Positions 1-7,945 of a DNA stretch of 64,000 nucleotides are shown piece by piece (the stretch's first letter is position 1; each line of letters starts with the position of its first letter). The stretch lies in NCBI GenBank assembly GCA_017430365.1, contig JAFRNC010000001.1:186001-250000 (forward strand), written 5' to 3'. Source of the stretch: Bacteroidales bacterium (GTDB lineage Bacteria > Bacteroidota > Bacteroidia > Bacteroidales > UBA932). The notes below the pieces were generated by a model. It was not told where the DNA came from, searched no databases, and worked only from the letters and a program-made list of their open reading frames with translations. Made by a program: the position numbers and the translations under genes.

Positions 1-476
1 ACTCCCTGTTCGGATGTGAAGTAGAGGGTGAGGCCGACTATCAGGCCGAGAAGCACCTGCCCGACTATCTTGTAGCGTCCGTTGAGGCCCTCCTTATTAT
101 GCTTGAACACCTTAATGTAGTCATCGATGAAACCCAGCGCGCCGAGCCATACGGTAGTCAGGATGAGCAGCTGGATGTTGGTGTTGGCGAGGTTTCCGAA
201 GAGGAGTATCGGAAAGAGGATCGAGATCAGGATGATGATTCCACCCATCGTGGGGGTGCCTTTCTTCTGCAACTGGCCCTCGAGGCCCAGGTCGCGTATG
301 GTCTCGCCGATCTGTTTCTTCTGCAGCTTCGCAATGATTTTCTTGCCCACCCAGAGTGATGTGAGAATGGCTATGACGCTGCAGATGATGGCACGGAATG
401 AGATATAGTGCATCAGTCCGACGCCCGGGAAATCGATTCCGGCCTGTTTCAGATATTCAAACAGATGATATAGCAT
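1..476 (-). CDS. mraY: MraY, phospho-N-acetylmuramoyl-pentapeptide transferase (3' end outside window)
   Basis: Only the first 158 codons are present; the frame runs off the left edge without a stop. The reading starts MLYHLFEYLKQAG and contains the MraY landmarks KKGTPTMGG and GFIDDYIKV, the latter being part of the Asp-rich active site that binds Mg2+ and undecaprenyl phosphate. MraY is an inner-membrane enzyme that moves phospho-MurNAc-pentapeptide from UDP to undecaprenyl phosphate, making lipid I. It starts 9 nt after the murE stop and closes the visible part of the leftward division and cell-wall operon. The family call is firm; completeness cannot be judged. Confidence 0.95.
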   Translation of the reverse strand, partial: MLYHLFEYLKQAGIDFPGVGLMHYISFRAIICSVIAILTSLWVGKKIIAKLQKKQIGETIRDLGLEGQLQKKGTPTMGGIIILISILFPILLFGNLANTNIQLLILTTVWLGALGFIDDYIKVFKHNKEGLNGRYKIVGQVLLGLIVGLTLYFTSEQG

Positions 477-485
477 GTCCCTTCG

Positions 486-1952
486 TTATTTCATTTCTTC
501 AAACGTTTCGGCGATCACTTCCTTGTCGTCGAAGTGGATCTTGGTGTCGCCGATTATCTGGTAGTCTTCGTGCCCCTTGCCGGCGACCAGTATAACCGCA
601 CCCTTGGGGGCGGTCATTATCGCAGTGCGGATCGCTTCGCGGCGGTCGGTGATGAAAAGGCTCTTCGCCCGGGCCGCGGCATCCATGCCTTCGCGTATAT
701 CCTTGATTATGGCTTCCGGCTCCTCGTGACGCGGGTTGTCGGAAGTGACCACCACGCGGTCAGCATACTTGGCCGCAATGACTCCCATTTCTGGGCGCTT
801 GGTCTTGTCGCGGTTGCCACCGCAGCCGAAAACGCATACCAGCGCACGGTCGCGTGCCGTCTCGCGGAGCGTCTTGAGCGCGTTCTCGAGGGCGTCCGGG
901 GTGTGGGAGTAGTCAACTACGGCAGTTATGTCATCTCCGCCCCTGACGAAGTCGAGCCTTCCCGGAACGGGGCCGAGTGCGCTCATCTTGACCAGCACCT
1001 CTTCGGGCTTTGCGCCGAGCAGGACGGCGGTCGAGTAGACGGCCAGGAGGTTGTAGGCGTTGTGCGCCCCTATGAAGCGGGTCCATACCTGCGTCCCGTC
1101 GATGCTCACGAGCATTCCCTCAAGGCTCTCCTCGATTATCCTGCAGCGGAAGTCGGCCATGCGTTTGCAAGCGTAGGTCCTTATCTGCGCTTTGGTGTTC
1201 TGTACCATGATTTCGCCGTTCCTGTCGTCGATGTTGGTGAGGGCGAATGCGGTGGCGGGAAGCTGGTCGAAAAAGCGCTTCTTGCAGTCGCGGTAGGCGA
1301 GGAAGGTCTTGTGGTAGTCCAGATGGTCGTGTGTAAGATTCGAGAATATGGCGACCTTGAATTCCAGTCCTGCGATACGTTCCTGGTCGACGGAGTGGGA
1401 GCTGACCTCCATGAAACAATAGTTGCATCCCTTTTCGGCCATCCTGGCGAGCAGGGAGTTCAGTTCGATGGGGTCGGGGGTGGTGTGGGAGGTCTCGAGC
1501 CGCTCGCTCTCTATGTAGTTGGCGATGGTCGAGATCAGGCCGCAGCTCCAACCCATTCCCGTGAACAGCTTGTAGAGGAGGGTCACCGTGGTCGTCTTGC
1601 CGTTGGTGCCGGTTATGCCGACCAGGTTGAGTTTCCCCGAAGGATGTCCGTACCAGTTGTCGGCAGCCAGGGCGAGCGCCCTGCGGCTGTCCGCAACCTT
1701 GACGAGGGTGACGCCGTCCCCAGGCTCAAGACCGGGCGTGTCGTTCTGGTAGATGACTGCACGTGCACCGGCAGCCAGGGCCTTGCCTATGTAGGCGTGC
1801 CCGTCGGCCTCAGTGCCGCTTACCGCTATGAAAAGCGAACCGGGACGGCACTTGCGCGAATCGAAGGTGATCTCTTCGATCTCGCAGGCCAAGTCGCCGC
1901 TTACGGCCTGGATTTCTATTCCTTTTATGATACTATTGAGCAGCATTGCCAT
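486..1952 (-). CDS. murE: MurE, UDP-MurNAc-tripeptide ligase (meso-DAP type)
   Basis: This is a 488-residue cytoplasmic Mur ligase that adds the third amino acid to UDP-MurNAc-L-Ala-D-Glu. The ATP-binding loop GTNGKT is at residues 115-120, and the DNPR specificity motif near residue 400 is the family signature for meso-diaminopimelate rather than lysine. Length is normal for the family. The start overlaps the 3' end of ftsI by 20 bp, suggesting translational coupling; a second ATG two codons in is equally possible. mraY follows 9 nt downstream. DAP specificity is inferred from the motif. Confidence 0.96.
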   Translation of the reverse strand: MAMLLNSIIKGIEIQAVSGDLACEIEEITFDSRKCRPGSLFIAVSGTEADGHAYIGKALAAGARAVIYQNDTPGLEPGDGVTLVKVADSRRALALAADNWYGHPSGKLNLVGITGTNGKTTTVTLLYKLFTGMGWSCGLISTIANYIESERLETSHTTPDPIELNSLLARMAEKGCNYCFMEVSSHSVDQERIAGLEFKVAIFSNLTHDHLDYHKTFLAYRDCKKRFFDQLPATAFALTNIDDRNGEIMVQNTKAQIRTYACKRMADFRCRIIEESLEGMLVSIDGTQVWTRFIGAHNAYNLLAVYSTAVLLGAKPEEVLVKMSALGPVPGRLDFVRGGDDITAVVDYSHTPDALENALKTLRETARDRALVCVFGCGGNRDKTKRPEMGVIAAKYADRVVVTSDNPRHEEPEAIIKDIREGMDAAARAKSLFITDRREAIRTAIMTAPKGAVILVAGKGHEDYQIIGDTKIHFDDKEVIAETFEEMK

Positions 1953-3984
1953 ATTTTTCCTTGAGAGTGAGTGAAATCTTCTTGTTCCTGCATGAGTCGC
2001 CGGGAGACGGGACCTGTCCCGTGACCGTGCCCTGTCCCTCGAACGAGACCGTATACCCGGCCTTCTCGAGCAGGGCTACAGCTTCGCGGAGGCCGAGTCC
2101 CTTGACGTTCGGCACCAGTCCCTGGCGTATTTCTTCGCGGCCTTCCAGCACTATGCTGTCGTCAATCTCGGGGAGCTTGCCTTTCTTTGCGAGAGGCTCC
2201 TGCCAGTCGACGGAAGAGGCGTATATCTGCTCCACGACCTGACGGAAAACGGGACCGCCCCAGGTCGCACCGTAGAAGTTGCCGAAGGTCGGGGCTGAAT
2301 AGACCACCACGATCATGGAGTATCTGGGGGCGTCGGAAGGGAAGAAGCCCACGAAAGTCGCCTGGTGCATCTTGTGGCCCGCGTGGTCCTCGTAGCGTCC
2401 GGTCTTGGGGAAAACGATTCTCGCCGTACCCGTCTTGCCTGCGACAGGTACCGGGCAGCCCTTGAACACCCTGTATCCGGTGCCGCCTTCCGACTCCACG
2501 ACTCCGCGCATAGCCTTCCATACCTCATGCGCAGTTTCCTTGCTGCAGACGACTCCGAGCGTCTCGGGCTCGAATTCCTTGATGATCTGGCCGTCTTTCT
2601 GGTAGTTGCGCACCAGGTGCGGATGCATCATCACGCCTTCGTTGGCTATCGCGTTGTAGAAATTGAGTGTATGCAGAGGGGTGATCTCGACGGTGTATCC
2701 CATCGCTATCTGCGGGAGGTCTTTCATGTTCCATGCACCCCGGCCCGTATTGTCGTCGGGATCCTTCAGATTGGCCTTTGCCATGCCGTTGAGGTCGAAG
2801 GAGAAGTCGTGGGTGATGCGGCGCTGGTTGGTGAGCTTGTCGAGGAACTCCTTGGGATTATTGCCATAATATCTGGCCGCCAGGATGCGGAACACGTTGT
2901 TGGACGATATTTCGAAACCGCGCTTTACGGAAATCGTGCTGTAGCGGTCGAGATAGTGGTCGACGAACGGCTTGCCGCCGCCGTAGTTCCAGGTGACCGT
3001 TGCGGGGATTTCGGTGTCGAGCGTGACTTTCTTGTCTTCCAGCAGGGTAGTCAGCGTAGCGCACTTGAAGACCGAGCCGGGTTCGCCCTTGCGGCCTATG
3101 GCGTAGTTGTAGGTTTCGTCGAATCCGCCTTTGCCGTCCTTCTCGAGGTTGACCATCGCCTTGATCTCGCCGGTCGCCACTTCCATTACGACGACGGTGC
3201 CGGCGTCGACTTCCGTGGTCTTGCTGAGAACGCTTGTCAGGGCGTTCTGGGCCATGTCCTGCATGTCTATGTCAAGAGTGAGCTGTACGTCTATGCCGTC
3301 GATGGGCTCGACGGTCTCACGGTCGGTGTCGACGATCCAGTTGCGTCCTTCGGTCAGACGCATGGGCTGGATGCCGTCGGTGCCGCGCAGGATGGTGTCG
3401 CAGCTGCCCTCGATGCCGATGACGGGGATTTCACTCTGGTCCTTGATGTAACCCAGGGTGCGGAAGCCCAGGCGCCCGTAGGGGTAGGTGCGGTGGTCGA
3501 CCTTTTCTTCCGAACGGCCGCCTCGGGAACGCCCTTCACGCAGGATAGGGAAGGAGGAGACTTCTTTCATCTCCTGATAGGTCAGCAGCTTGCGGTTGAG
3601 GTAGAGGTAACGGCGTCCTCCGCCGAGTCCTTCCTTCCGCCTGTCCGTTATTTCTTTCTTGTACTGTGCGGCTTTCTTGTCCTTGTAGAAATCCGCGAGA
3701 CAGATGGCCAGCGAATCGATTCCGTTCGCAAACAGTGCGGAGTCGGGCTGGACGCAGTCCATTCCCATGCGGTATTCCGGGATGGAGAATGCAAGGTAGC
3801 GTCCGTCGTCGGCCAGTATGCTGCCCCTTGTGCAGGGGAGGACATCTTCCCTCAGGGTCTTGGCGGAGTAGCTGCGGCCGGGCTTGTGGATGAACTGCAG
3901 GTTCAACATCTGGCATATTGCCAGCACAGCCAGCAATACGAATCCGATGTAAAAGATGCCTATTTTCCTGATATTGACCTGCAT
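1933..3984 (-). CDS. ftsI: FtsI/PBP3-type septal transpeptidase with C-terminal PASTA domain
   Basis: This is a 683-residue class B penicillin-binding protein that cross-links septal peptidoglycan. A single N-terminal membrane anchor covers about residues 8-32. A dimerisation region follows, then the transpeptidase domain with SVFK at 304-307 (Ser304 is the nucleophile), SSN at 360-362 and KTG at 517-519. A PASTA repeat lies at about 620-675 (PNVKGLGLREAVALLEKAG). PASTA tails on FtsI are common in Bacteroidota and in Gram-positives, unlike the E. coli protein. It sits between ftsL and murE in the expected order, 6 nt after the ftsL stop. Confidence 0.96.
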   Translation of the reverse strand: MQVNIRKIGIFYIGFVLLAVLAICQMLNLQFIHKPGRSYSAKTLREDVLPCTRGSILADDGRYLAFSIPEYRMGMDCVQPDSALFANGIDSLAICLADFYKDKKAAQYKKEITDRRKEGLGGGRRYLYLNRKLLTYQEMKEVSSFPILREGRSRGGRSEEKVDHRTYPYGRLGFRTLGYIKDQSEIPVIGIEGSCDTILRGTDGIQPMRLTEGRNWIVDTDRETVEPIDGIDVQLTLDIDMQDMAQNALTSVLSKTTEVDAGTVVVMEVATGEIKAMVNLEKDGKGGFDETYNYAIGRKGEPGSVFKCATLTTLLEDKKVTLDTEIPATVTWNYGGGKPFVDHYLDRYSTISVKRGFEISSNNVFRILAARYYGNNPKEFLDKLTNQRRITHDFSFDLNGMAKANLKDPDDNTGRGAWNMKDLPQIAMGYTVEITPLHTLNFYNAIANEGVMMHPHLVRNYQKDGQIIKEFEPETLGVVCSKETAHEVWKAMRGVVESEGGTGYRVFKGCPVPVAGKTGTARIVFPKTGRYEDHAGHKMHQATFVGFFPSDAPRYSMIVVVYSAPTFGNFYGATWGGPVFRQVVEQIYASSVDWQEPLAKKGKLPEIDDSIVLEGREEIRQGLVPNVKGLGLREAVALLEKAGYTVSFEGQGTVTGQVPSPGDSCRNKKISLTLKEKYGNAAQ

Positions 3985-3990
3985 GCCCGC

Positions 3991-4332
3991 TTATTGCTTG
4001 TCAAGGATTATCCTTCTAGGCGGCGCATCGGGTGCGTGCAGTTTCGATGCACTTCCCTTGAGCATCCCGTCGATCTTGGTCCGGTTGTTCATTCCCACGA
4101 GGTCGAGGGTCCGCTGCTGGTAGCTGATGCGCAGCTCCTGCAGCTCCCTTTCATTCTTCTGTACCTTCACCAGATTCTGCTCCACCATGAGGCTCCAGCC
4201 TATGGTTATGCAAACTATGACGAAGATGTAGAAGATGAAACCGAGTTGGCGGTCCACTCCCCATTCGATCAGCTTGTCTCCGCTCAGATAGCTGATTACC
4301 TTGTCAACGATGTGCTTGATTTTGCCGCTCAT
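3991..4332 (-). CDS. ftsL: FtsL-like division protein
   Basis: This is a small bitopic membrane protein of about 113 residues. It has a short cytoplasmic N-terminus, one membrane helix (LGFIFYIFVIVCITIGW) and a periplasmic coiled coil (VQKNERELQELRISYQQRT). It matches the Bacteroidota FtsL-like family by size, topology and position between rsmH and ftsI. FtsL forms the FtsQLB complex that activates septal synthesis. I chose the ATG giving MSGKIKH; the frame could begin three codons earlier at a TTG. The start overlaps the 3' end of rsmH by about 29 bp. Sequence conservation in this family is low, so context carries much of the call. Confidence 0.85.
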   Translation of the reverse strand: MSGKIKHIVDKVISYLSGDKLIEWGVDRQLGFIFYIFVIVCITIGWSLMVEQNLVKVQKNERELQELRISYQQRTLDLVGMNNRTKIDGMLKGSASKLHAPDAPPRRIILDKQ

Positions 4333-5209
4333 TTTCGTCAAACTGCCTTTCGGCCACTCTCAACTTGGCGCTGCGGGCGCGTGTGTTCGAAGAGATTTCC
4401 TCCTCGGAGGGAAGGATTGGTTTCTTGTTCACGCGCTTGAGCCGCCCTTCCTGCCAGGCGGCCCTGATCGAGTTCTTGACGATGCGGTCCTCCAAAGAAT
4501 GGTATGTTATGACAGCCAGGATCCCTCCTTGCCCAAGAGATCGCATGGCCCCTTTCATAAACCCCTCCAGGGAAGTCATCTCGCCATTGACTTCAATCCG
4601 AAGAGCCTGGTATACTTTAGCCAAATGCTTATGCTCCAAGAATTTAGGCAGAACAGGTGCTATTGCTCTGCCTAAATCTTCCGTGGTTCTCAACGGCTCC
4701 CTCTCACGGCTCGAAACTATCAGTTCCGCAAGCCTTCCGCTATTCTCCACTTCGCCGTAAAGGCGGAAGATCCTTTCCAGATCCTCCCCACTATAACTAT
4801 TTACTATATCCGACGCGCACAACTGTGAGCGATGGTTCATTCTCATGTCCAGCGGAGAGTCCTCGAAACGGAAGGAAAAGCCCCTTTCCGCAGTGTCGAA
4901 CTGGTGGGAGGATACTCCCAGGTCCGCCAGGATTCCGTCCACGTAACCGTATCCGTGGTAACGGATGAAATTGTGCACGAAACGGAAATCCCCGTGCACT
5001 GTGGTCAGCCTTCCGTCTTCCGGTGCGTTTGCCAGCGCTTCCTCGTCCTTGTCAAATGCAATAAGACGGCCCTTGGGACCGAGGCGGCGCAGAATCTCGC
5101 GACTGTGTCCCCCTCCTCCGAAGGTCGCATCCACGTAGACCCCGTCTTCGCGGATGGAAAGCGCCTCTATGCTCTCGTGGAGCAGGACAGGCGTGTGATA
5201 TTCAGACAT
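4304..5209 (-). CDS. rsmH: RsmH (MraW), 16S rRNA m4C1402 methyltransferase
   Basis: This is a 301-residue S-adenosylmethionine-dependent methyltransferase that N4-methylates C1402 in the decoding centre of 16S rRNA. The N-terminal HTPVLLHESIEAL and the SAM-binding DATFGGGGHSREIL are diagnostic, as are the later LADLGVSSHQFD and ITYHSLEDRIVK. Length fits the family (about 300). It starts 17 nt after the mraZ stop and is the second gene of the division cluster, the position it holds in most bacteria. Confidence 0.97.
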   Translation of the reverse strand: MSEYHTPVLLHESIEALSIREDGVYVDATFGGGGHSREILRRLGPKGRLIAFDKDEEALANAPEDGRLTTVHGDFRFVHNFIRYHGYGYVDGILADLGVSSHQFDTAERGFSFRFEDSPLDMRMNHRSQLCASDIVNSYSGEDLERIFRLYGEVENSGRLAELIVSSREREPLRTTEDLGRAIAPVLPKFLEHKHLAKVYQALRIEVNGEMTSLEGFMKGAMRSLGQGGILAVITYHSLEDRIVKNSIRAAWQEGRLKRVNKKPILPSEEEISSNTRARSAKLRVAERQFDENERQNQAHR

Positions 5210-5226
5210 GGCAGGCTCCTTTTCCG

Positions 5227-5673
5227 CTAACCGAGAATCTTTTCAGCCAGCGCCACGAACTCTCCGCTATCCATCTCCCTGGCCTCGTATTTCTCCTTGT
5301 CCCAGATCTCGATCATGTGGTTGTTGCCCGCGAATACTACCTCCTTGGTGATGCCCGCCTTGTCGAGCAGCGCCTTGGGGATGGTGATCCGCCCGAGCTT
5401 GCTGTCTGGCTCTACGTCCGCAGTGCCTCTCATATATTCCCTCCAGAAGGTGGCATGTTCCGGATTGAAAAAGTTCAACCGGCTTCTGACGGCTTCCGAA
5501 TCCTGCTCCCACTGGTCGAAGGAGTACATTTCGAGGCACTCTGCGAAGAGAGACTTTTTGACTACGAAGCGAAGGTTGGCGCCTTCGCCCATAATGGATT
5601 TGAAGGCGGCGGGGAAGATGAGTCTTCCCTTGTCGTCGACCTTAGCCTTGTAGCATCCGATAAACTTTGCCAT
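5227..5673 (-). CDS. mraZ: MraZ, transcriptional regulator of the division cluster
   Basis: This is a 148-residue protein of the SpoVT/AbrB-like fold with two tandem MraZ repeats: KVDDKGRLIFPAAFK near the N-terminus and SKLGRITIPKALLDKAG in the second half. The Asp-x-x-x-Arg signature (DDKGR, SKLGR) marks both. MraZ forms ring oligomers that bind short direct repeats in its own promoter and adjusts the whole cluster. I use the ATG giving MAKFIGCYK; the frame also has a TTG one codon earlier. It is the first gene of the operon and lies directly behind a strong promoter with candidate operator repeats. Confidence 0.95.
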   Translation of the reverse strand: MAKFIGCYKAKVDDKGRLIFPAAFKSIMGEGANLRFVVKKSLFAECLEMYSFDQWEQDSEAVRSRLNFFNPEHATFWREYMRGTADVEPDSKLGRITIPKALLDKAGITKEVVFAGNNHMIEIWDKEKYEAREMDSGEFVALAEKILG

Positions 5674-5705
5674 CAAATCCTATATGCGTTTAGTGATGTG
5701 TGAAG

Positions 5706-5739
5706 CAAAGGTATAAATAATTTTCCACTTTCTTACAAA
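5706..5739 (-). promoter_or_regulatory. Promoter of the mraZ division operon
   Basis: On the minus strand, TACCTTTG (complement of 5706-5713) matches the Bacteroidota -7 consensus TAnnTTTG. A TTTG at 5736-5739 lies 22 nt upstream and can serve as the -33 element. The mraZ ATG is about 33 nt downstream of the -7 box. Confidence 0.75.
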
Positions 5740-5758
5740 TATTTCCAAAAATTTCCAC
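5722..5758 (-). promoter_or_regulatory. Candidate MraZ operator: GTGGAAA-type repeats in 10-bp phase
   Basis: Read on the minus strand, GTGGAAA occurs at 5752-5758 and 5722-5728, and TGGAAA at 5742-5747. The copies are 10 and 20 nt apart, so they share one helical face and bracket the -33 element. MraZ proteins are known to bind several short direct repeats with a 10-nt period in front of mraZ. The exact box sequence in this group is inferred. Confidence 0.6.
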
Positions 5759-5769
5759 AAAGAGTGCAC

Positions 5770-5799
5770 AAAAAAAACGGAGCGGCCCGACCGCTCCGT
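5770..5799 (-). terminator. Intrinsic terminator downstream of the S51/ATP-grasp gene
   Basis: A perfect 9-bp stem (ACGGAGCGG / CCGCTCCGT) with a 5-nt loop is followed on the minus strand by eight U residues. It lies 23 nt past the stop of the fused peptidase/ATP-grasp gene and separates it from the mraZ promoter. A shorter T run on the other side could give weak activity in the opposite direction. Confidence 0.88.
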
Positions 5800-5821
5800 T
5801 TTTCCTTTCCGGAACCGGAAG

Positions 5822-7747
5822 CTATTTCCGCTCCGTGACGAAGCGGAAGAAGGGGTCGATGTCTTTCTTGTCGGTGAGGCGGGTCAGATAGCAGTGGTTG
5901 CCCAGATCGTCGGAGAGAGCGTCGGGGACACGCCCGTGGAAGCAGATGTCTGAGCCATAGCGGTCCAGGATTTCCTGGTGTCCGTGGACGTATGCGACCC
6001 CGTCGCGACGGGAGGCATAGGCGCAGTAGTATGCCGTGCCTTCAGGTTTGCGGCGTTCATCGAAGGCGACCATATCGGCCCAGATCTGGAAGACGTCGGT
6101 GGAATGGGCATAGTTCATCATGTCGGGAGTGTAGCCGCCGGGAGGGCGCATGTTTACTTCCAGCCCCACGTAGTCGCCCTTTTTGCCCAGCCCTTCACGG
6201 TCACGGTCGAGCTGGAAGAACTCCAGATGGACGAAGCGGCTCGGCGTGCCGAATGCCTTGACTGTGCGCCGGCCGATGGCGGCGAGTTTGACCGGTACTG
6301 TCCTGTTGATCCAGTAGCAGGTGTCAAGGTTATCGTGGACGATGTCCATCACCGGTGTGGGGAACACGGAATTGTTCTCGAAAATGGGCTCCATCCGGGA
6401 ATTGAAAATAGCGTCGTAGCTCACGAGCAGGCCTGTGATGAATTCTTCGATGACGAACTGCCCGTAATCCGGATGCGCGTCGATCCAGGCCTCCAGCTCC
6501 GCGTCGTCCCGGAGTTTGAAAGTGCCGGCGGCGCCCATTCCGCTGTCGGGCTTGGCGATGACCGGGTATCCGGTCTTCGCGGCGAAGGCGCGGATGGCGT
6601 CGCGGCCTGCGGAGCCCCGGATCTGCCGTGCGGTAGGAATTCCGCCAAGCGCGTAATATTTCTTCATCTCCGATTTGTTGCGGATAGCGGCGATGCGGTC
6701 GCTGTGGATGCCGGTGGTCACGTTGAAATCGGTCCTGAGCCTGGCGTCCTGTTCCAGCCAGTATTCGTTGTTCGATTCGATCCAGTCGATCTTGCCGTAT
6801 TTATGGGCGAACCAGGCTACGGCGCGGTAAACTTCGTCATAGTTTTCCAGATCGTTCACCTTATAATAATCAGTGAGATGCGCGCGGAGTTCCGGAGACA
6901 GATTATCGTAGTCTGTGTCCGCTATGCCCAGTACGTTCACGCCGTTGCGGCGGGCGCCGGCGCAGAACTGCCAGTATGTCTGCGGGAAGTGGGGGGAAAT
7001 GAATACCAGGTTCATAAAAGGATAGGATTTGTTCTCTTCACAGATGCGGTGCATCCCGCCCCGGGAAATCTCCCAGGCTTCACCGCGGAGTTCGCTGCGG
7101 CCGTCATGCACCTTTATGTAGCCGCCGTCGCGGAACGTATAGAAAGGGTGGCGCCAACTGTCGTGAAAGGCCACGTCTTCGATCAGGCGCAGGCCGTCGA
7201 CCCGGGCCTCCCGCACCTGTTCCCAATGGGGGATGATGTTGATGTCGGTCAGCCCCAACCCTTGGAGCCAGCGGTTGAAACCGGGATCAGCCGCTTCGCC
7301 GGGCAGTTCCGGATGGGCATAGACCCGCCCGGCGCAGTTCATCGACCCGGCACTGCATCCCATGACGACGCCGCGGTAATCCTGAAGGAGTCTGCGCATT
7401 CCGATTTCGTGCAGGAAACGGTTCTGGGTAGGGACGTGTCCCCCGCAGAGAATCACCCAGTCGGCCCATCGCACCAGTTCGGGCGCCTTGTCGGCATTGT
7501 GACGGTCGAGCATCACGATGGCGGAGGTGGCGATGCCGGAACGGTGGATGCACAGGCTCATGCCTTCTTTCACGGATTCCGTGAAGCCGGGATCGTCAGG
7601 GGCGGCGCTCACCAGCAGCACGCGCGGATCCCTGCGGCCGCCCGTGACGGCCCGCAAGGCGGCAACGACATTCGCCCGGAAGCCGTTGTCAGCCGTGAAA
7701 TGGTCCTCGCCGTATCGCGTGGGACTCCCTGTCAGGAAGAGTGTCAT
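5822..7747 (-). CDS. Fusion of an S51-family peptidase/class I GAT-like domain with an ATP-grasp ligase
   Basis: The protein has 641 residues in two parts. Residues 1 to about 240 resemble the peptidase E / type 1 glutamine amidotransferase-like family (S51): the nucleophile elbow is GCSAGS with Ser132, and NIIPHWEQ is a likely catalytic His region. Residues 245-641 begin at an in-frame Met (MNLVFISPHFP) and form an ATP-grasp enzyme: substrate-binding half, then GYPVIAKPDSGMGAAGTFK, then EVNMRPPGG as a metal-binding Glu/Asn motif. ATP-grasp enzymes join a carboxylate to an amine using ATP, so this could make or edit a peptide-like compound; the substrate is unknown. I start at MTLFLTGS because a TATCTTTG promoter lies just upstream, inside the longer open frame. 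Terminator and promoter suggest a single-gene unit. Confidence 0.8.
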   Translation of the reverse strand: MTLFLTGSPTRYGEDHFTADNGFRANVVAALRAVTGGRRDPRVLLVSAAPDDPGFTESVKEGMSLCIHRSGIATSAIVMLDRHNADKAPELVRWADWVILCGGHVPTQNRFLHEIGMRRLLQDYRGVVMGCSAGSMNCAGRVYAHPELPGEAADPGFNRWLQGLGLTDINIIPHWEQVREARVDGLRLIEDVAFHDSWRHPFYTFRDGGYIKVHDGRSELRGEAWEISRGGMHRICEENKSYPFMNLVFISPHFPQTYWQFCAGARRNGVNVLGIADTDYDNLSPELRAHLTDYYKVNDLENYDEVYRAVAWFAHKYGKIDWIESNNEYWLEQDARLRTDFNVTTGIHSDRIAAIRNKSEMKKYYALGGIPTARQIRGSAGRDAIRAFAAKTGYPVIAKPDSGMGAAGTFKLRDDAELEAWIDAHPDYGQFVIEEFITGLLVSYDAIFNSRMEPIFENNSVFPTPVMDIVHDNLDTCYWINRTVPVKLAAIGRRTVKAFGTPSRFVHLEFFQLDRDREGLGKKGDYVGLEVNMRPPGGYTPDMMNYAHSTDVFQIWADMVAFDERRKPEGTAYYCAYASRRDGVAYVHGHQEILDRYGSDICFHGRVPDALSDDLGNHCYLTRLTDKKDIDPFFRFVTERK

Positions 7748-7756
7748 AACAGGGCA

Positions 7757-7764
7757 CAAAGATA
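7757..7764 (-). promoter_or_regulatory. -7 promoter element of the S51/ATP-grasp gene
   Basis: The minus strand reads TATCTTTG, a full TAnnTTTG match, 9 nt before the chosen ATG. The position implies an almost leaderless mRNA and rules out the 25-codon longer start. No clear -33 TTTG is visible. Confidence 0.7.
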
Positions 7765-7796
7765 GAGAAAGAAAATTTAATCTGATTTGGTATGAT

Positions 7797-7912
7797 GGCC
7801 GTTCGCTCCATCGTTTATTCATCTCATGGATCGAACGTCCGCAAATAGGGCACTACGCTGGTAATCTTGGACGCCCGGTCCACGAGACGGCACATCCATG
7901 GACCGAGCGTCC
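7797..7912. repeat. REP-like palindromic array, left copy (four arms)
   Basis: Four 14-nt arms alternate in orientation: GGCCGTTCGCTCCA (7797-7810), TGGATCGAACGTCC (7827-7840), GGACGCCCGGTCCA (7869-7882) and TGGACCGAGCGTCC (7899-7912). Gaps are exactly 16, 28 and 16 nt. Arms 1-2 and 3-4 can each fold into a 14-bp stem with a 16-nt loop, and single arms are themselves imperfect palindromes (TGGAC-n5-GTCCA). The array lies between the RAYT stop and the promoter of the next gene. The same geometry recurs at 9119-9234. Confidence 0.85.
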
Positions 7913-7945
7913 AGTAAAGCAGCGCAAGTCAGTACCTCCTGGTCG

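Noticed and set aside
2365..4440. Long open frame (about 690 codons) antisense to ftsI, ftsL and rsmH
   Set aside because: It is a shadow of the GC-rich codon use of genes with full motif support; no recognisable domains or start signals.
5978..7765. Long open frame antisense to the S51/ATP-grasp gene
   Set aside because: Same reason: the opposite strand has clear catalytic motifs, a promoter and a terminator.
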